NCBI GenBank assembly: GCA_020352495.1
Contig: CP070677.1
Location: 315,054 to 359,781 of the forward strand
Length of the DNA stretch: 44,728 nucleotides
Direction: 5' to 3'
Source of the DNA: Candidatus Latescibacterota bacterium
GTDB taxonomy: Bacteria > Krumholzibacteriota > Krumholzibacteriia > WVZY01
The position numbers and the translations under genes were made by a program. Shown in pieces: positions 1 to 7,625 of this stretch. The notes beneath the pieces are model-generated. The model saw only the letters and a program-made list of their open reading frames with translations. It ran no database searches and was not told the DNA's origin. How positions within the stretch are numbered: position 1 is the stretch's first letter; each line of letters begins with the position of its first letter.

Positions 1-2341
1 CGGCGAGCTTGTTCAACATGTCTGGAGGCAGCGCAAATGCATCGGGCGCGAATCCATTCGATATAACAAAATTGAGCGCCTCACGCTGCTTCTCCGGTGC
101 AACCGGCGTAAATGGAAGCCCACCGCTGCCATCACCCTTGTGTGGCAACGCCGTGTACTGTCCGCCGACGAATTTGATCGCTCTGGACACGGCCAAGTAC
201 TCTTGAATGAGCACCGTATTTACGGCATACCGGAGCGGTACATAGTTGCCGCCATCACCGACGACTCGTTCTTCGAGATTCCCGTTCGAGATGATGTCCT
301 TGCACACGCCAAGCCGCTCGTCCGCCCAGGCGATCGGATCGTCACCGAGGTCCCAGATCGCAGCCAACGGGTCGAGAGCTCCCGCGGGATACGTATCGTA
401 GTCGGTGCCGTATGCGTGCTTGGGGAGCGAGGCCTCGTTGGCGATCTCCCGGAGGGCCTTGAGCTCTTTCTCCGGGCTCATGTCGCCGGGAAGCTCGGTA
501 TAGCCCCATTTGATCGCCCAAAGGTCCCAGGTACCGACGGACGGGGAGTAATAATAGCCCTGTCTGCTTCGTTCCCGCGAGACGTTTGGCGAGGGATAAT
601 CCATGATCGAGCCCGTCATACCGATATCGCTGACGGCGTAACGGTCGTTGAGCTTTTCGAACGGCGTCGAGATGCTGCTTTTGAAGTTGTGACGAAGACC
701 GAGAGTGTGGCCAACCTCGTGACACGTCACAAACCGCATGGCTTCGCCCATGAACTCTTCGGGAACGCTCATCCCGGGTTCCATCGCGCCCGTCGCAAGG
801 AGCGAGAGTTCGAGGAAATCAAAACCGTGACTAAAGCCGATCCCGAAATGCGCATCGCAGCATCCGAGTGTTCGGCGCATGAACTCGATCTGTTGGGCCG
901 CCTCGGGATTCTCTTCCGGATCCCGGAGATATTTGAGCGTCGGATCCAACAAACTCAACGCGTCCGGACCGGCAAACCGGCGATACGACTTCCGGAACCC
1001 CATGAGCATGTTCTGCTCCATCAGGATGTCCGCATCGAGAATCTCACCGGTCCGCGGATCGACGCGGGACGGACCGATGGCGCCAAACGACGGATCATCG
1101 GAAACGATCCAACGAATCGTGTTATACCGTGCGTCTTCCGGATCGTACTCGGGATCTTCCTCTGGACTGGGCGCATCCTTGGCAATGATGGCCCTTTTGA
1201 ATCCCGCGGCTTCGAACGCCTTCTGCCACATCTCGATACCTTCGCGGACGTAACGTCTGTACTTCTCGGGAACCGTGTGGTCGACGTAAAAAACGATCGG
1301 TTCCTTTGGCTCCGAGAGATCCGCGCTCGGGTTATTCTTCTCCAATCTCCACCGGTTGACGTTGTGGACAAAAAAGCTCTCCTTGTCGTCTCTCGTGAAG
1401 TCCTTGTACGGAGTAAGGAAGTAACCAACACGGTCATCGACGAGCCGTGGCTTCATCGGCTCATCCGGCAGTTTGCGCAGACTGTACTGCACACCGATCT
1501 CGATAAAACGATCATCCGGCACGCTTGGTAACCACAAACCCCTGCGATCGGCCGGACTGTAGGTGAGCTGGGCCTCGATCTCGAGGTTCTCCGGAAACGC
1601 CTTGACGCTTTTGAACACGCCCTTTTTGCCGTCCAAACGCACCGGCTTGTTCAAAACGAGTTGAAGCCGGAACCCCAGGTCCGAGACATCCGAAAGAAAA
1701 AGCTTATTCATTTTTACGAGAATTGCCTTTTCCTTTTCGTTTTCACTCTCGACGGGAAGGTGGGCGAGGATCGAGTTGCCGTAGGAGAGATCGATCGCCT
1801 TTTCGAGCGCCTCATTGTCCGGAGCCCGGAAAAGCGTATTGAGCATCCGAACCTGGACGTGATCCTCGACGCGGTGGAAGTCGAACACGACAGACCCGCC
1901 GATGGGAAGACCGCCCAAGACAAACCGAGTCCCGATACCCTTGGACAGGCTCATAATCGCAAGGTAGGGCTTGTCCAGCTGGTCCTCCTTGATCTCGAAA
2001 AAGACGTCCTCGCGCTTGGTGTGGATCTTGAAAAGTCCCTCATGCGCCTCGGCGTCTTCGAGCACTTCCTTCCACTTTTTGTACTTTGGTTTCTTTTTGG
2101 GTGTTGGGGGGGGCTTTTTTCCGCTGCGCGCGTCCAATTTGTCCCTGTAGGAGCGCCGCTTTTTCTTTTTGGCCTCTTCCTTTTGCTCGCCTTTGTCGCC
2201 CTTGCCCTCGTCGCCCTTGCCCTCATCGCCCGCGGCGATGACGGTCTCGTCGACGGAGTCCACAGACGGCGCGGCAAACGCGTAGCTGCCGATGACAGCC
2301 AACGCCAGCCCAAGGACGGCCAACGTCCGTAAAATGCGCAT
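1..2341 (-). CDS. Secreted zinc-dependent metalloprotease, DUF5117/DUF4953 type (3' end outside window)
   Basis: The frame is open from an ATG at 2341 down to the window edge, giving 780 codons without a stop, so the C-terminus is missing. An AGGAGGTG ribosome site lies about 8 bases before the ATG. Residues 1-24 form a signal peptide (MRILRTLAVLGLALAV...), followed by a Lys/Glu-rich linker to about residue 75. The zinc site HEVGHTLGLRHNF is at residues 541-553 (HExxHxxGxxH), and a Met-turn-like SIMDY is near residue 580. The segments DARYNTIRWI and DPRTGEILDADI are typical of the catalytic region of DUF4953 proteins, which are usually about 800-900 residues long, so most of the protein is present. 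It should be an exported peptidase of unknown substrate. It is divergent from the S9 peptidase at 2736. The family call is from memory of motifs; the metal site is seen directly. Confidence 0.9.
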   Translation of the reverse strand, partial: MRILRTLAVLGLALAVIGSYAFAAPSVDSVDETVIAAGDEGKGDEGKGDKGEQKEEAKKKKRRSYRDKLDARSGKKPPPTPKKKPKYKKWKEVLEDAEAHEGLFKIHTKREDVFFEIKEDQLDKPYLAIMSLSKGIGTRFVLGGLPIGGSVVFDFHRVEDHVQVRMLNTLFRAPDNEALEKAIDLSYGNSILAHLPVESENEKEKAILVKMNKLFLSDVSDLGFRLQLVLNKPVRLDGKKGVFKSVKAFPENLEIEAQLTYSPADRRGLWLPSVPDDRFIEIGVQYSLRKLPDEPMKPRLVDDRVGYFLTPYKDFTRDDKESFFVHNVNRWRLEKNNPSADLSEPKEPIVFYVDHTVPEKYRRYVREGIEMWQKAFEAAGFKRAIIAKDAPSPEEDPEYDPEDARYNTIRWIVSDDPSFGAIGPSRVDPRTGEILDADILMEQNMLMGFRKSYRRFAGPDALSLLDPTLKYLRDPEENPEAAQQIEFMRRTLGCCDAHFGIGFSHGFDFLELSLLATGAMEPGMSVPEEFMGEAMRFVTCHEVGHTLGLRHNFKSSISTPFEKLNDRYAVSDIGMTGSIMDYPSPNVSRERSRQGYYYSPSVGTWDLWAIKWGYTELPGDMSPEKELKALREIANEASLPKHAYGTDYDTYPAGALDPLAAIWDLGDDPIAWADERLGVCKDIISNGNLEERVVGDGGNYVPLRYAVNTVLIQEYLAVSRAIKFVGGQYTALPHKGDGSGGLPFTPVAPEKQREALNFVISNGFAPDAFALPPDMLNKLA

Positions 2342-2735
2342 TCTCTGGCACCTCCTGGATTGTGCGTTTAGGGTGTGAGAGTCTAAGAGTCTATACGAAA
2401 AACATTCTCAATCGTTCCACCGATCCGCGAAACTTCGTGTCGGCGTGTAGCCATGCCGTCGGGCACGTCGGAAAACCACGCACGCCTCCCTTTCGAGGGT
2501 CTGTACATGGTTGGATCGGGGTCGATCGATGAGCGAAATGCAGACGGGCAATCGGTATGACACCCACGATAGGCAGCGCATTCCGCGCGTGCAGAAATAA
2601 TGGTGATTGGGGCCGTGGCTATCAAGCGAAAAATCCGGAGACTCCCGGCGGCAACCGGCTGCGATTATTCGATTTAATCGATCTGCCGTCTGTGGTAAGC
2701 TCATTTACCCACATTTTTAGAGTAGGAGGATATTC
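2342..2735. other. Divergent intergenic region between two peptidase genes
   Basis: This 394-base gap should hold the promoters of both divergent peptidase genes. I could not find convincing -35/-10 pairs on either strand. Ribosome sites are clear at both ends: AGGAGGTG (minus) at 2349-2356 and GGAGGATATTC just before 2736. A perfect 13-base palindrome, TCGATTTAATCGA, lies at 2669-2681, about 55 bases before the S9 peptidase start, and could be an operator. No credible gene is visible here. Confidence 0.5.
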
Positions 2736-5072
2736 ATGAGAGTCGTTTTCTCTTTGCGCTTGGCGCTGCTTTCCGTTGCTCTTGTGGCCGCTGCCGCCGT
2801 CTTTCTGGGCCCGAATCCCGCCGGCCCATCGACCCGTCCAAACCAGCCCGGGACCGATCTGCCCACCGAGACGACCCGGACCGCCCACCTCGATCAACCC
2901 ATCCAGGCGGACCAATCGACAAAACCCGATGAGTCCGCTCCGGAGGGGTCGAGGAAGGTGTTGACCGTGGACCGGATATTCTCGACGCCGTCGCTCACCG
3001 GCTCGGCTCCCAGCGGGATCCGGTGGCTCCCCGACAGCAAGGGGATCTCCTTCATCGAGACCGAGGGCGAAGACGATGAGAGCCAGTCTCACTTCATTGT
3101 CGCCAAGGTCCCGTCGGGAGACAAAGAAATGCTCTGCGTGATCGACACGATCACGGTCCCTGCGGATCTCAAACAGGACGACGATGACAGTTTCGGGATC
3201 GGCGCCTACCAGTGGGCCGAGACCGGTGATCTCATGTCTTTCCTTTTTAGAGACGAGATTTTCACCTTCAATCGAAAAACACGCGAGGTCGTCCGCCGCA
3301 CAAAAACCGACGTTGCCGAAGAAAACGTGACCTTTTCCCCAAACGGTGAAAAGATCGCCTTCACTCGGGAAAACGATCTTTGGGTAATCGACCTCCATAA
3401 TAATGAGGAAAAACAGCTCACGACGACCGGATCCGACACGCTCCTAAACGGTGTGCTCGACTGGGTCTATATGGAAGAACTCTTCACACGCGGCAACGTC
3501 AGGGCCTACTGGTGGTCACCCGACAACGAGAAGATTGCATATATGCAATTCGACGTGAGTCCCGTTCCACAGTTTCCCATCGTCGATTTTCTCCCTCTTC
3601 ATAATACAACCGAAACACAGCGGTACCCCAAGGCAGGAGATCCAAATTCGATCGTTCGCGTTGGTGTGATCGATGTCTCGAGTGGCGAGATGTCGTGGAT
3701 GAAGGTGGATACGATGGATGACTCGTATATCGCACGAGTGTATTGGGTCGAAGACAACAAACATCTCGCCGTCGAGAAGCTCAATCGCAACCAGACGGAG
3801 CTTCGTCTGTTGATCGCCGATGTAGAGACCGGCGATGTGACGGAGGCCCTCACCGAGACTTCCGATGCTTGGGTCAACGTCAACTACATGCGCCATTATT
3901 TCGAAAACAAGGACCGCTTTGTGTGGAACTCCGAGCGTGACGGGTTTTCTCATCTGTATCTGTACAAAACGGACGGCACGCTTGTTCGACAGCTCACCAG
4001 CGGTTCATGGGATGTATCACGGCTCAACGGTGTGGACGAAAAGAACGGGTTCGTATATTTCACTGCGCTCGAAAAATCGATTCTCGAGCGACATCTCTAC
4101 CGCGTTTCAGAAAAAGGAGGGGAGATCAAACGGATTACGGATCGGCCAGGGACACACAGCGTCACCTTTTCTCCGGATTTGAAATATTACATCGACCGTT
4201 TTTCCAACACGACGACACCGCGTGTTATAACCGTGCACAAGGCGTCGGGCAAGAAACTCTTCAAGATCGACGAATGCGATACGTCCGAACTCGATGAGTA
4301 TGAGCTTCCCGCCCCCGAGATCATGACCTTTACCTCGGGTGAGGGAGTCACATTCTACGCCTCGATGATCAAGCCACCCGATTTCGATCCGAAAAAGAAA
4401 TACCCGGTCATCGTATATACGTACGGTTTCCCCCGCTCACAGATCGTGCGGAATGCCTGGGGGCGGTCTTTGTATCTCTGGCACGCGATGATGGCGACAC
4501 GAGGTTACATCGTATTCAGCATGGATAACCGCGGCACCTTTGGTCACGGGAGGACATGGGAGGACCAGATTTTGGGAAAGCTGGGACAGCTCGAACTCGA
4601 AGACCAGGTCGCGGGGGCGGAGTTTCTCAAATCACTCCCCTATGTCGATGGGTCCCGTCTGGGGATCTGGGGTTGGAGCGGCGGTGGCACAATGACAACG
4701 ATGGCTATGCTAAAAAAACCGGGGTTGTTCAAGGCCGGGGCGGCGGTGGCCCCCGTGACGGACTTTCGATTCTACGACTCGATCTACACCGAGCGATACA
4801 TGAAGTCACCCGACGAAAACGAGGATGGCTACCATGAGAGTGCACCGGCGGACTTTGCTGACGCGCTCGAGGGAGCGCTGCTTTTGGTGCACGGGACGGC
4901 CGACGACAACGTCCACATGCAGAATTCGATGCATCTGGTACGCGAACTGATTGTGGCGGGGAAGGATTTCGATTTGATGGTCTATCCGGGTGGACGTCAC
5001 GGGATTGGTGGAGACACCGAACGGGCGCATCTTTTCAAAAAAATGACCAACTTTTTCGTGGTTAATCTGTAG
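2736..5072 (+). CDS. Exported dipeptidyl-peptidase-IV-like S9 serine peptidase
   Basis: This 778-residue protein has the S9B layout: an N-terminal hydrophobic export segment (residues 1-30), a beta-propeller domain (about 70-500) and a C-terminal alpha/beta-hydrolase domain (about 530-778). The nucleophile sits in GWSGGG (Ser648), the acid in HGTADDNVH (Asp723) and the catalytic His in GGRHGIG (His755). A Glu pair in YMEELF (Glu247-Glu248) matches the double-Glu that binds the free N-terminus of substrates in DPP-IV, so it probably removes N-terminal dipeptides, classically after Pro or Ala. Length agrees with the family (about 740-780). The ATG at 2736 follows AGGAGG at good spacing and begins the signal sequence. 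It is probably periplasmic or secreted and may finish peptides made by neighbouring endopeptidases. The last codons are duplicated downstream (see 5041-5235). Confidence 0.93.
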   Translation: MRVVFSLRLALLSVALVAAAAVFLGPNPAGPSTRPNQPGTDLPTETTRTAHLDQPIQADQSTKPDESAPEGSRKVLTVDRIFSTPSLTGSAPSGIRWLPDSKGISFIETEGEDDESQSHFIVAKVPSGDKEMLCVIDTITVPADLKQDDDDSFGIGAYQWAETGDLMSFLFRDEIFTFNRKTREVVRRTKTDVAEENVTFSPNGEKIAFTRENDLWVIDLHNNEEKQLTTTGSDTLLNGVLDWVYMEELFTRGNVRAYWWSPDNEKIAYMQFDVSPVPQFPIVDFLPLHNTTETQRYPKAGDPNSIVRVGVIDVSSGEMSWMKVDTMDDSYIARVYWVEDNKHLAVEKLNRNQTELRLLIADVETGDVTEALTETSDAWVNVNYMRHYFENKDRFVWNSERDGFSHLYLYKTDGTLVRQLTSGSWDVSRLNGVDEKNGFVYFTALEKSILERHLYRVSEKGGEIKRITDRPGTHSVTFSPDLKYYIDRFSNTTTPRVITVHKASGKKLFKIDECDTSELDEYELPAPEIMTFTSGEGVTFYASMIKPPDFDPKKKYPVIVYTYGFPRSQIVRNAWGRSLYLWHAMMATRGYIVFSMDNRGTFGHGRTWEDQILGKLGQLELEDQVAGAEFLKSLPYVDGSRLGIWGWSGGGTMTTMAMLKKPGLFKAGAAVAPVTDFRFYDSIYTERYMKSPDENEDGYHESAPADFADALEGALLLVHGTADDNVHMQNSMHLVRELIVAGKDFDLMVYPGGRHGIGGDTERAHLFKKMTNFFVVNL

Positions 5073-5235
5073 TGCCAGATCGATCCAAACGGCTGATTCT
5101 CGCGATACGAGCCAACTTTTTCGATGATGCTTTGTACGGATTCTCCGGAACGCACGGCGCGTCCTCGAGAAAATGACCAACTTTTTCGTGGATAATTTGT
5201 ACGGGTTTTCCCCAACCGAGGTGGTTGGGTCGCCC
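5041..5235. repeat. Three-copy 65-bp degenerate tandem repeat over the 3' end of the S9 gene
   Basis: The 12-mer CCAACTTTTTCG occurs at 5047, 5112 and 5177, exactly 65 bases apart each time. Copies one (5041-5105) and three (5171-5235) agree over the first 32 bases with two mismatches. Copies two and three agree over the following TTTGTACGG...TTCTCC stretch. The first copy contains the last codons and stop of the S9 peptidase; the others are non-coding. Similarity also reaches upstream (5018-5046 against 5144-5176), so the array looks like a duplicated and decayed gene end. A 65-base period is not a multiple of three. Confidence 0.75.
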
Positions 5236-5264
5236 GCTGTGTACCAAAAAGGAAAGACTCTCAC

Positions 5265-5858
5265 ATGTCTGGCAAAGCTCCGCCACTTTCAAAGATGACA
5301 TTTCATCCCGCAACCCCCGAGCGATGGCCGGATATCGAAAGGTTGTTTGGCGAGCGCGGGGCGTGCGGCGGGTGCTGGTGTATGGCATGGCGGTTACCAC
5401 GCAGAAAATGGGAAGATGGAAAAGGGGCCAAAAATAAACGGGCGTTCAAGAAGATCATCACCTCGGGCGAGACGCCGGGGATCGTAGCGTACATTGGTGA
5501 CGAACCGATCGCGTGGTGTGCGGTCGCTCCCCGTGCTGTGTATTCCGTTCTCGAACGTTCCCGCGTACTCAAACCCGTCGACGATCAACCCGTGTGGTCG
5601 GTGTCCTGTCTTTTTATTTTGAAACCGTACAGACGCAGAGGCGTATCCACAAGGTTGCTCAAAGCCGCGACCCGTTTTGCCAAAAGCCAGGGCGCAAAAA
5701 TACTCGAGGGGTACCCCATCGAACCGGCGATGGAGCGCACACCGGACCCGTTTATCTGGACTGGAACACCGTCGGCGTTTCTCAAGGCGGGTTTCAAAGA
5801 AGTCGCCCGACGCTCGAGGACCCGACCCATCATGCGGTATGTCTTGAGAAGCCGCTGA
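5265..5858 (+). CDS. GNAT-family N-acetyltransferase
   Basis: A 197-residue cytoplasmic protein without a signal peptide. The acetyl-CoA binding loop of the GNAT fold is visible as YRRRGVSTRLLKAA (residues 122-135, the R/Q-x-x-G-x-G/A pattern with Ser at the last Gly), preceded by the beta-strand SVSCLFILKPY. The N-terminal GACGGCWCMAWR (residues 32-43) is a Cys-rich signature of one GNAT subfamily. The C-terminal segment with a Gly-Phe turn (FLKAGFKEVAR) is also typical. The substrate cannot be told from the sequence. An AGGAAAG ribosome site lies about 10 bases before the ATG. It is separated from the S9 gene by the 65-bp repeat array and need not be functionally linked to it. Confidence 0.85.
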   Translation: MSGKAPPLSKMTFHPATPERWPDIERLFGERGACGGCWCMAWRLPRRKWEDGKGAKNKRAFKKIITSGETPGIVAYIGDEPIAWCAVAPRAVYSVLERSRVLKPVDDQPVWSVSCLFILKPYRRRGVSTRLLKAATRFAKSQGAKILEGYPIEPAMERTPDPFIWTGTPSAFLKAGFKEVARRSRTRPIMRYVLRSR

Positions 5859-5958
5859 TAATTCGGATGGCTGGCGTTCCCCGGTCAGGTTCTGTCAGTC
5901 AGGTTTTGTAAACTACTCCCGTAAGTAGGCTCCACATACGATTACATCGTGAAAAGAC

Positions 5959-5987
5959 GAGAGCCCCGCAGTCTCTGCGGGGCTCTC
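5959..5987 (-). terminator. Perfect 13-bp hairpin with T-rich tail on the minus strand
   Basis: GAGAGCCCCGCAG (5959-5971) pairs perfectly with CTGCGGGGCTCTC (5975-5987) around a 3-base loop. Read on the minus strand it is followed by GTCTTTTC, an acceptable intrinsic terminator tail. Read on the plus strand it has no T run. It could still act as a 3'-end-stabilising hairpin for the GNAT message, about 100 bases after that stop. Confidence 0.6.
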
Positions 5988-6028
5988 AGGTCATCCGTCG
6001 ATTCAGCACTTTCCTTCTCAGCAACGTT

Positions 6029-6099
6029 GTTGTGCAAGCGGTGCACGCTGGTGCAAGCTCGCGGCCTTGGGTGGCCTGGGGGAACCTATATTGCACAAC
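6029..6099. repeat. 9-bp perfect inverted repeat, possible RNA stem
   Basis: GTTGTGCAA (6029-6037) and TTGCACAAC (6091-6099) are perfect complements separated by 53 bases. The interval holds several shorter self-complementary GTGCA and GGCC segments. With the minus-strand terminator at 5959-5987 it could form part of a small RNA transcribed leftward, but no clear promoter was found. Confidence 0.3.
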
Positions 6100-6342
6100 T
6101 TAATAGGAGTACTGTCTCCCGGACGCCTTTGACCTCCACCTCCATGGAGTCGGTTCGAGCTGACTGACTGCCAAGCGAGTGCATCACTTCAAGCAGTTGG
6201 CCATGGGGGTCTCGAGTATCTTTGCCTGTTCTCATCGCAACAAGCGTACCAGCGGTTTTACGGAATGGTAATCCTTACGAGTCAACAAGTTGCGAATTCG
6301 CCCTCTCGTTCGATCTGCTGAAAATAGCAACATCTTTTACAT

Positions 6343-6373
6343 GTGGGTGCCAATTCCGTTGATATTGACCCAC
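6343..6373. mobile_element. Possible decayed insertion-sequence end (IS21-like motif)
   Basis: GTGGGT (6343-6348) and ACCCAC (6368-6373) form a small inverted repeat around an AT-richer core. Read on the minus strand it begins GTGGGTCAATATCAACGG, which resembles the repeated GTGGGTCA-type terminal motifs of IS21-family elements. No transposase, partner end or target duplication is visible, so this is at most a remnant. The resemblance is from memory. Confidence 0.22.
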
Positions 6374-6499
6374 CCCGACAGCAGAACAGCCGGGCGTTTG
6401 GGGGTGTGAGACAACTGTGGCTCGCTTCTTCTCCGGGATCGTGTCGAGACCGGTGGGACACTATGATACGAGTGTCGTCAAACGTTGTTTACGGCTTGC

Positions 6500-6528
6500 T
6501 TGACATCATGCCCCCCAATATGTTAACC
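6500..6528 (+). promoter_or_regulatory. Sigma-70-like promoter before the 6572 gene
   Basis: TTGACA (6500-6505), a 17-base spacer and TTAACC (6523-6528) form a promoter with a perfect -35 and a weak -10. Transcription would start about 6535, giving a short leader of roughly 35 bases before the ATG at 6572. Confidence 0.5.
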
Positions 6529-6571
6529 TTTTTTGTCTCGAACAAATGGCGGTTAGAAGGGGGGATGCGCG

Positions 6572-7183
6572 ATGAAGCAGCTACTCGTTATGACGTTGGT
6601 CGTTATGCTTGCAGCGGCCGCCACCGCTTTTGGACAGGAACCCGTTGAGCCCATTGACTTGCGGGCCGACACCATCTCGTATTTGTACCCCAACTCGAGC
6701 ACCATCCAAATCACAGTCCAGTTCACGGCATTCAACACGTTTGATCATGACACCGTTGTAACCAGCAACATCCTCCTCTTTTTGGGAACGAGCGTCGTGT
6801 ACGACGGACCCATGACGTTGACAGCTCCCACCCACACGTGTGGGACCGACCCGGACTGCAATGATGATTGCTCGGTCGAAGGTGACGGCGTGACGGTCGT
6901 TATGGACGGCTGCGATCTGTGGTACACCTGGACGGGACCGTCGTGCAACCCACAAAATCCGGAAGTTACATGCACTCCGATGGTGACGTGTGCGTGCATC
7001 GCCCAGTGCGAATTCGAAATCACGACGGCTTACGCGGCGGAGCATGAAGTCTCGGTCCTATTGGACTCGAACGGGTTGGTTCACGAGGCGGATGAGACAA
7101 ACAATTACTTCGCCACAGCGGTGGGAACGGTCCCAGCGAGGCCATCCACCTGGGGTGTGGTCAAGGCATTGTTCGATTTGTAG
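6572..7183 (+). CDS. Small secreted protein with CARDB-like beta-sandwich and STWG-type C-terminal tail
   Basis: A 203-residue protein starting at an ATG preceded by GGGGGGA. Residues 1-21 are a clear signal peptide ending in TAFGQ. The mature part (about 25-185) looks like one extracellular beta-sandwich: it ends with HEADETNNYF, the DExNN turn common at the end of CARDB-type adhesion domains. It has eight to ten Cys clustered at residues 90-150, suggesting disulfides. The last residues, PSTWGVVKALFDL, closely match the end of the otherwise unrelated secreted protein at 35917 (DSTWGAIKALYDN), and neither has the FlgD-like tail of its larger neighbours. No enzymatic motif is visible, so function is unknown; an extracellular structural or binding role is inferred. 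It has its own promoter and no obvious terminator before 7256. Confidence 0.8.
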   Translation: MKQLLVMTLVVMLAAAATAFGQEPVEPIDLRADTISYLYPNSSTIQITVQFTAFNTFDHDTVVTSNILLFLGTSVVYDGPMTLTAPTHTCGTDPDCNDDCSVEGDGVTVVMDGCDLWYTWTGPSCNPQNPEVTCTPMVTCACIAQCEFEITTAYAAEHEVSVLLDSNGLVHEADETNNYFATAVGTVPARPSTWGVVKALFDL

Positions 7184-7255
7184 AAACGTCCGCACGAGGG
7201 GGACCGGCGTCGGCGGCGCCACTTCCGACAACGTAACGCGTTATCCAAACACAGG

Positions 7256-7284
7256 TTGACAAAAAACAGTTTTTGTGAGACAAT
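7256..7284 (+). promoter_or_regulatory. Sigma-70-like promoter of the structured leader
   Basis: A perfect TTGACA (7256-7261) and GACAAT (7279-7284) are separated by 17 bases. An inverted repeat, ACAAAAA (7259-7265) and TTTTTGT (7270-7276), covers the spacer and may be an operator. Transcription would start about 7291. Confidence 0.6.
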
Positions 7285-7421
7285 CCCCATGTTCGGCAGG
7301 CTGTGAAGGCCCCACCGACCGAACGATCTCATGCTGCGCGGAGCGGGGAGAACAAATCCATCGACATTCTCTGACGACAACATCAGGTGGAGGGGGTATT
7401 TGTTCCTCCGGCTGTCGAAAT

Positions 7422-7553
7422 ATGGATAAACGCGATCCCAATGATCGAAAGGGGGTCACACACCCCATTCTTTCGAACGGTGAGATCGTCCAGCACTTCA
7501 AGAGTGACGCGTCGGTGTCGAGGACGGTCTTCCAGCTGATGGATCTCGTATAG
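7422..7553 (+). CDS. Possible 43-residue small protein in the leader (uncertain)
   Basis: An ATG-started frame encodes MDKRDPNDRKGV...FQLMDLV and stops five bases before the 7559 terminator hairpin. Third positions are moderately GC-rich like those of real neighbours. There is no Shine-Dalgarno site, and the frame overlaps a strong hairpin at 7445-7476, so it may be a by-product of a structured RNA. No family was recognised. Confidence 0.2.
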   Translation: MDKRDPNDRKGVTHPILSNGEIVQHFKSDASVSRTVFQLMDLV

Positions 7554-7558
7554 GTAAC

Positions 7559-7583
7559 AACGGACCCCTGCGGTCCGTTTTTG
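7559..7583 (+). terminator. Intrinsic terminator directly before the giant subtilase gene
   Basis: AACGGACC (7559-7566) pairs with GGTCCGTT (7572-7579) around a CCTGC loop and runs into TTTTTGA. It ends about 43 bases before the ATG at 7626, so it would end the 7291 transcript or act as an attenuator for the downstream gene. Confidence 0.75.
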
Positions 7584-7625
7584 ATTTGCGGTCGTCAATC
7601 GTACCTGAGCTTCCGGGGGTTCACG

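Larger units (their letters stand above)
5859..6571. other. Gene-poor 713-base region
   Basis: No reading frame here has a recognisable product or a good ribosome site. It contains a perfect hairpin (5959-5987), a 9-bp inverted repeat (6029-6037 with 6091-6099), a possible insertion-sequence end remnant (6343-6373) and the promoter for the next gene (6500-6528). Otherwise I see nothing. Confidence 0.5.
7184..7625 (+). other. Structured leader region upstream of the giant subtilase gene
   Basis: This 442-base interval holds a promoter (7256-7284) followed by several potential RNA stems. GTTCGG pairs with CCGAAC around 7291-7323. GAACAAAT pairs with ATTTGTTC between about 7350 and 7404. TCGAAAG...CTTTCGA forms a long hairpin at 7445-7476 that contains GGGGT/ACCCC. 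An intrinsic terminator at 7559-7583 lies 43 bases before the giant gene's ATG. The arrangement suggests either a free-standing RNA or an attenuated mRNA leader. No known riboswitch consensus was recognised. Confidence 0.5.

Noticed and set aside
140..1531. A 463-residue plus-strand reading frame
   Set aside because: It lies antisense to the metalloprotease, whose minus frame contains HEVGHTLGLRHNF and a signal peptide and is open over the whole stretch; the plus frame has no motif or ribosome site.
7581..7625. An earlier in-frame ATG for the giant subtilase
   Set aside because: It overlaps the T run of the terminator, lacks a ribosome site and would put polar residues before the signal peptide.
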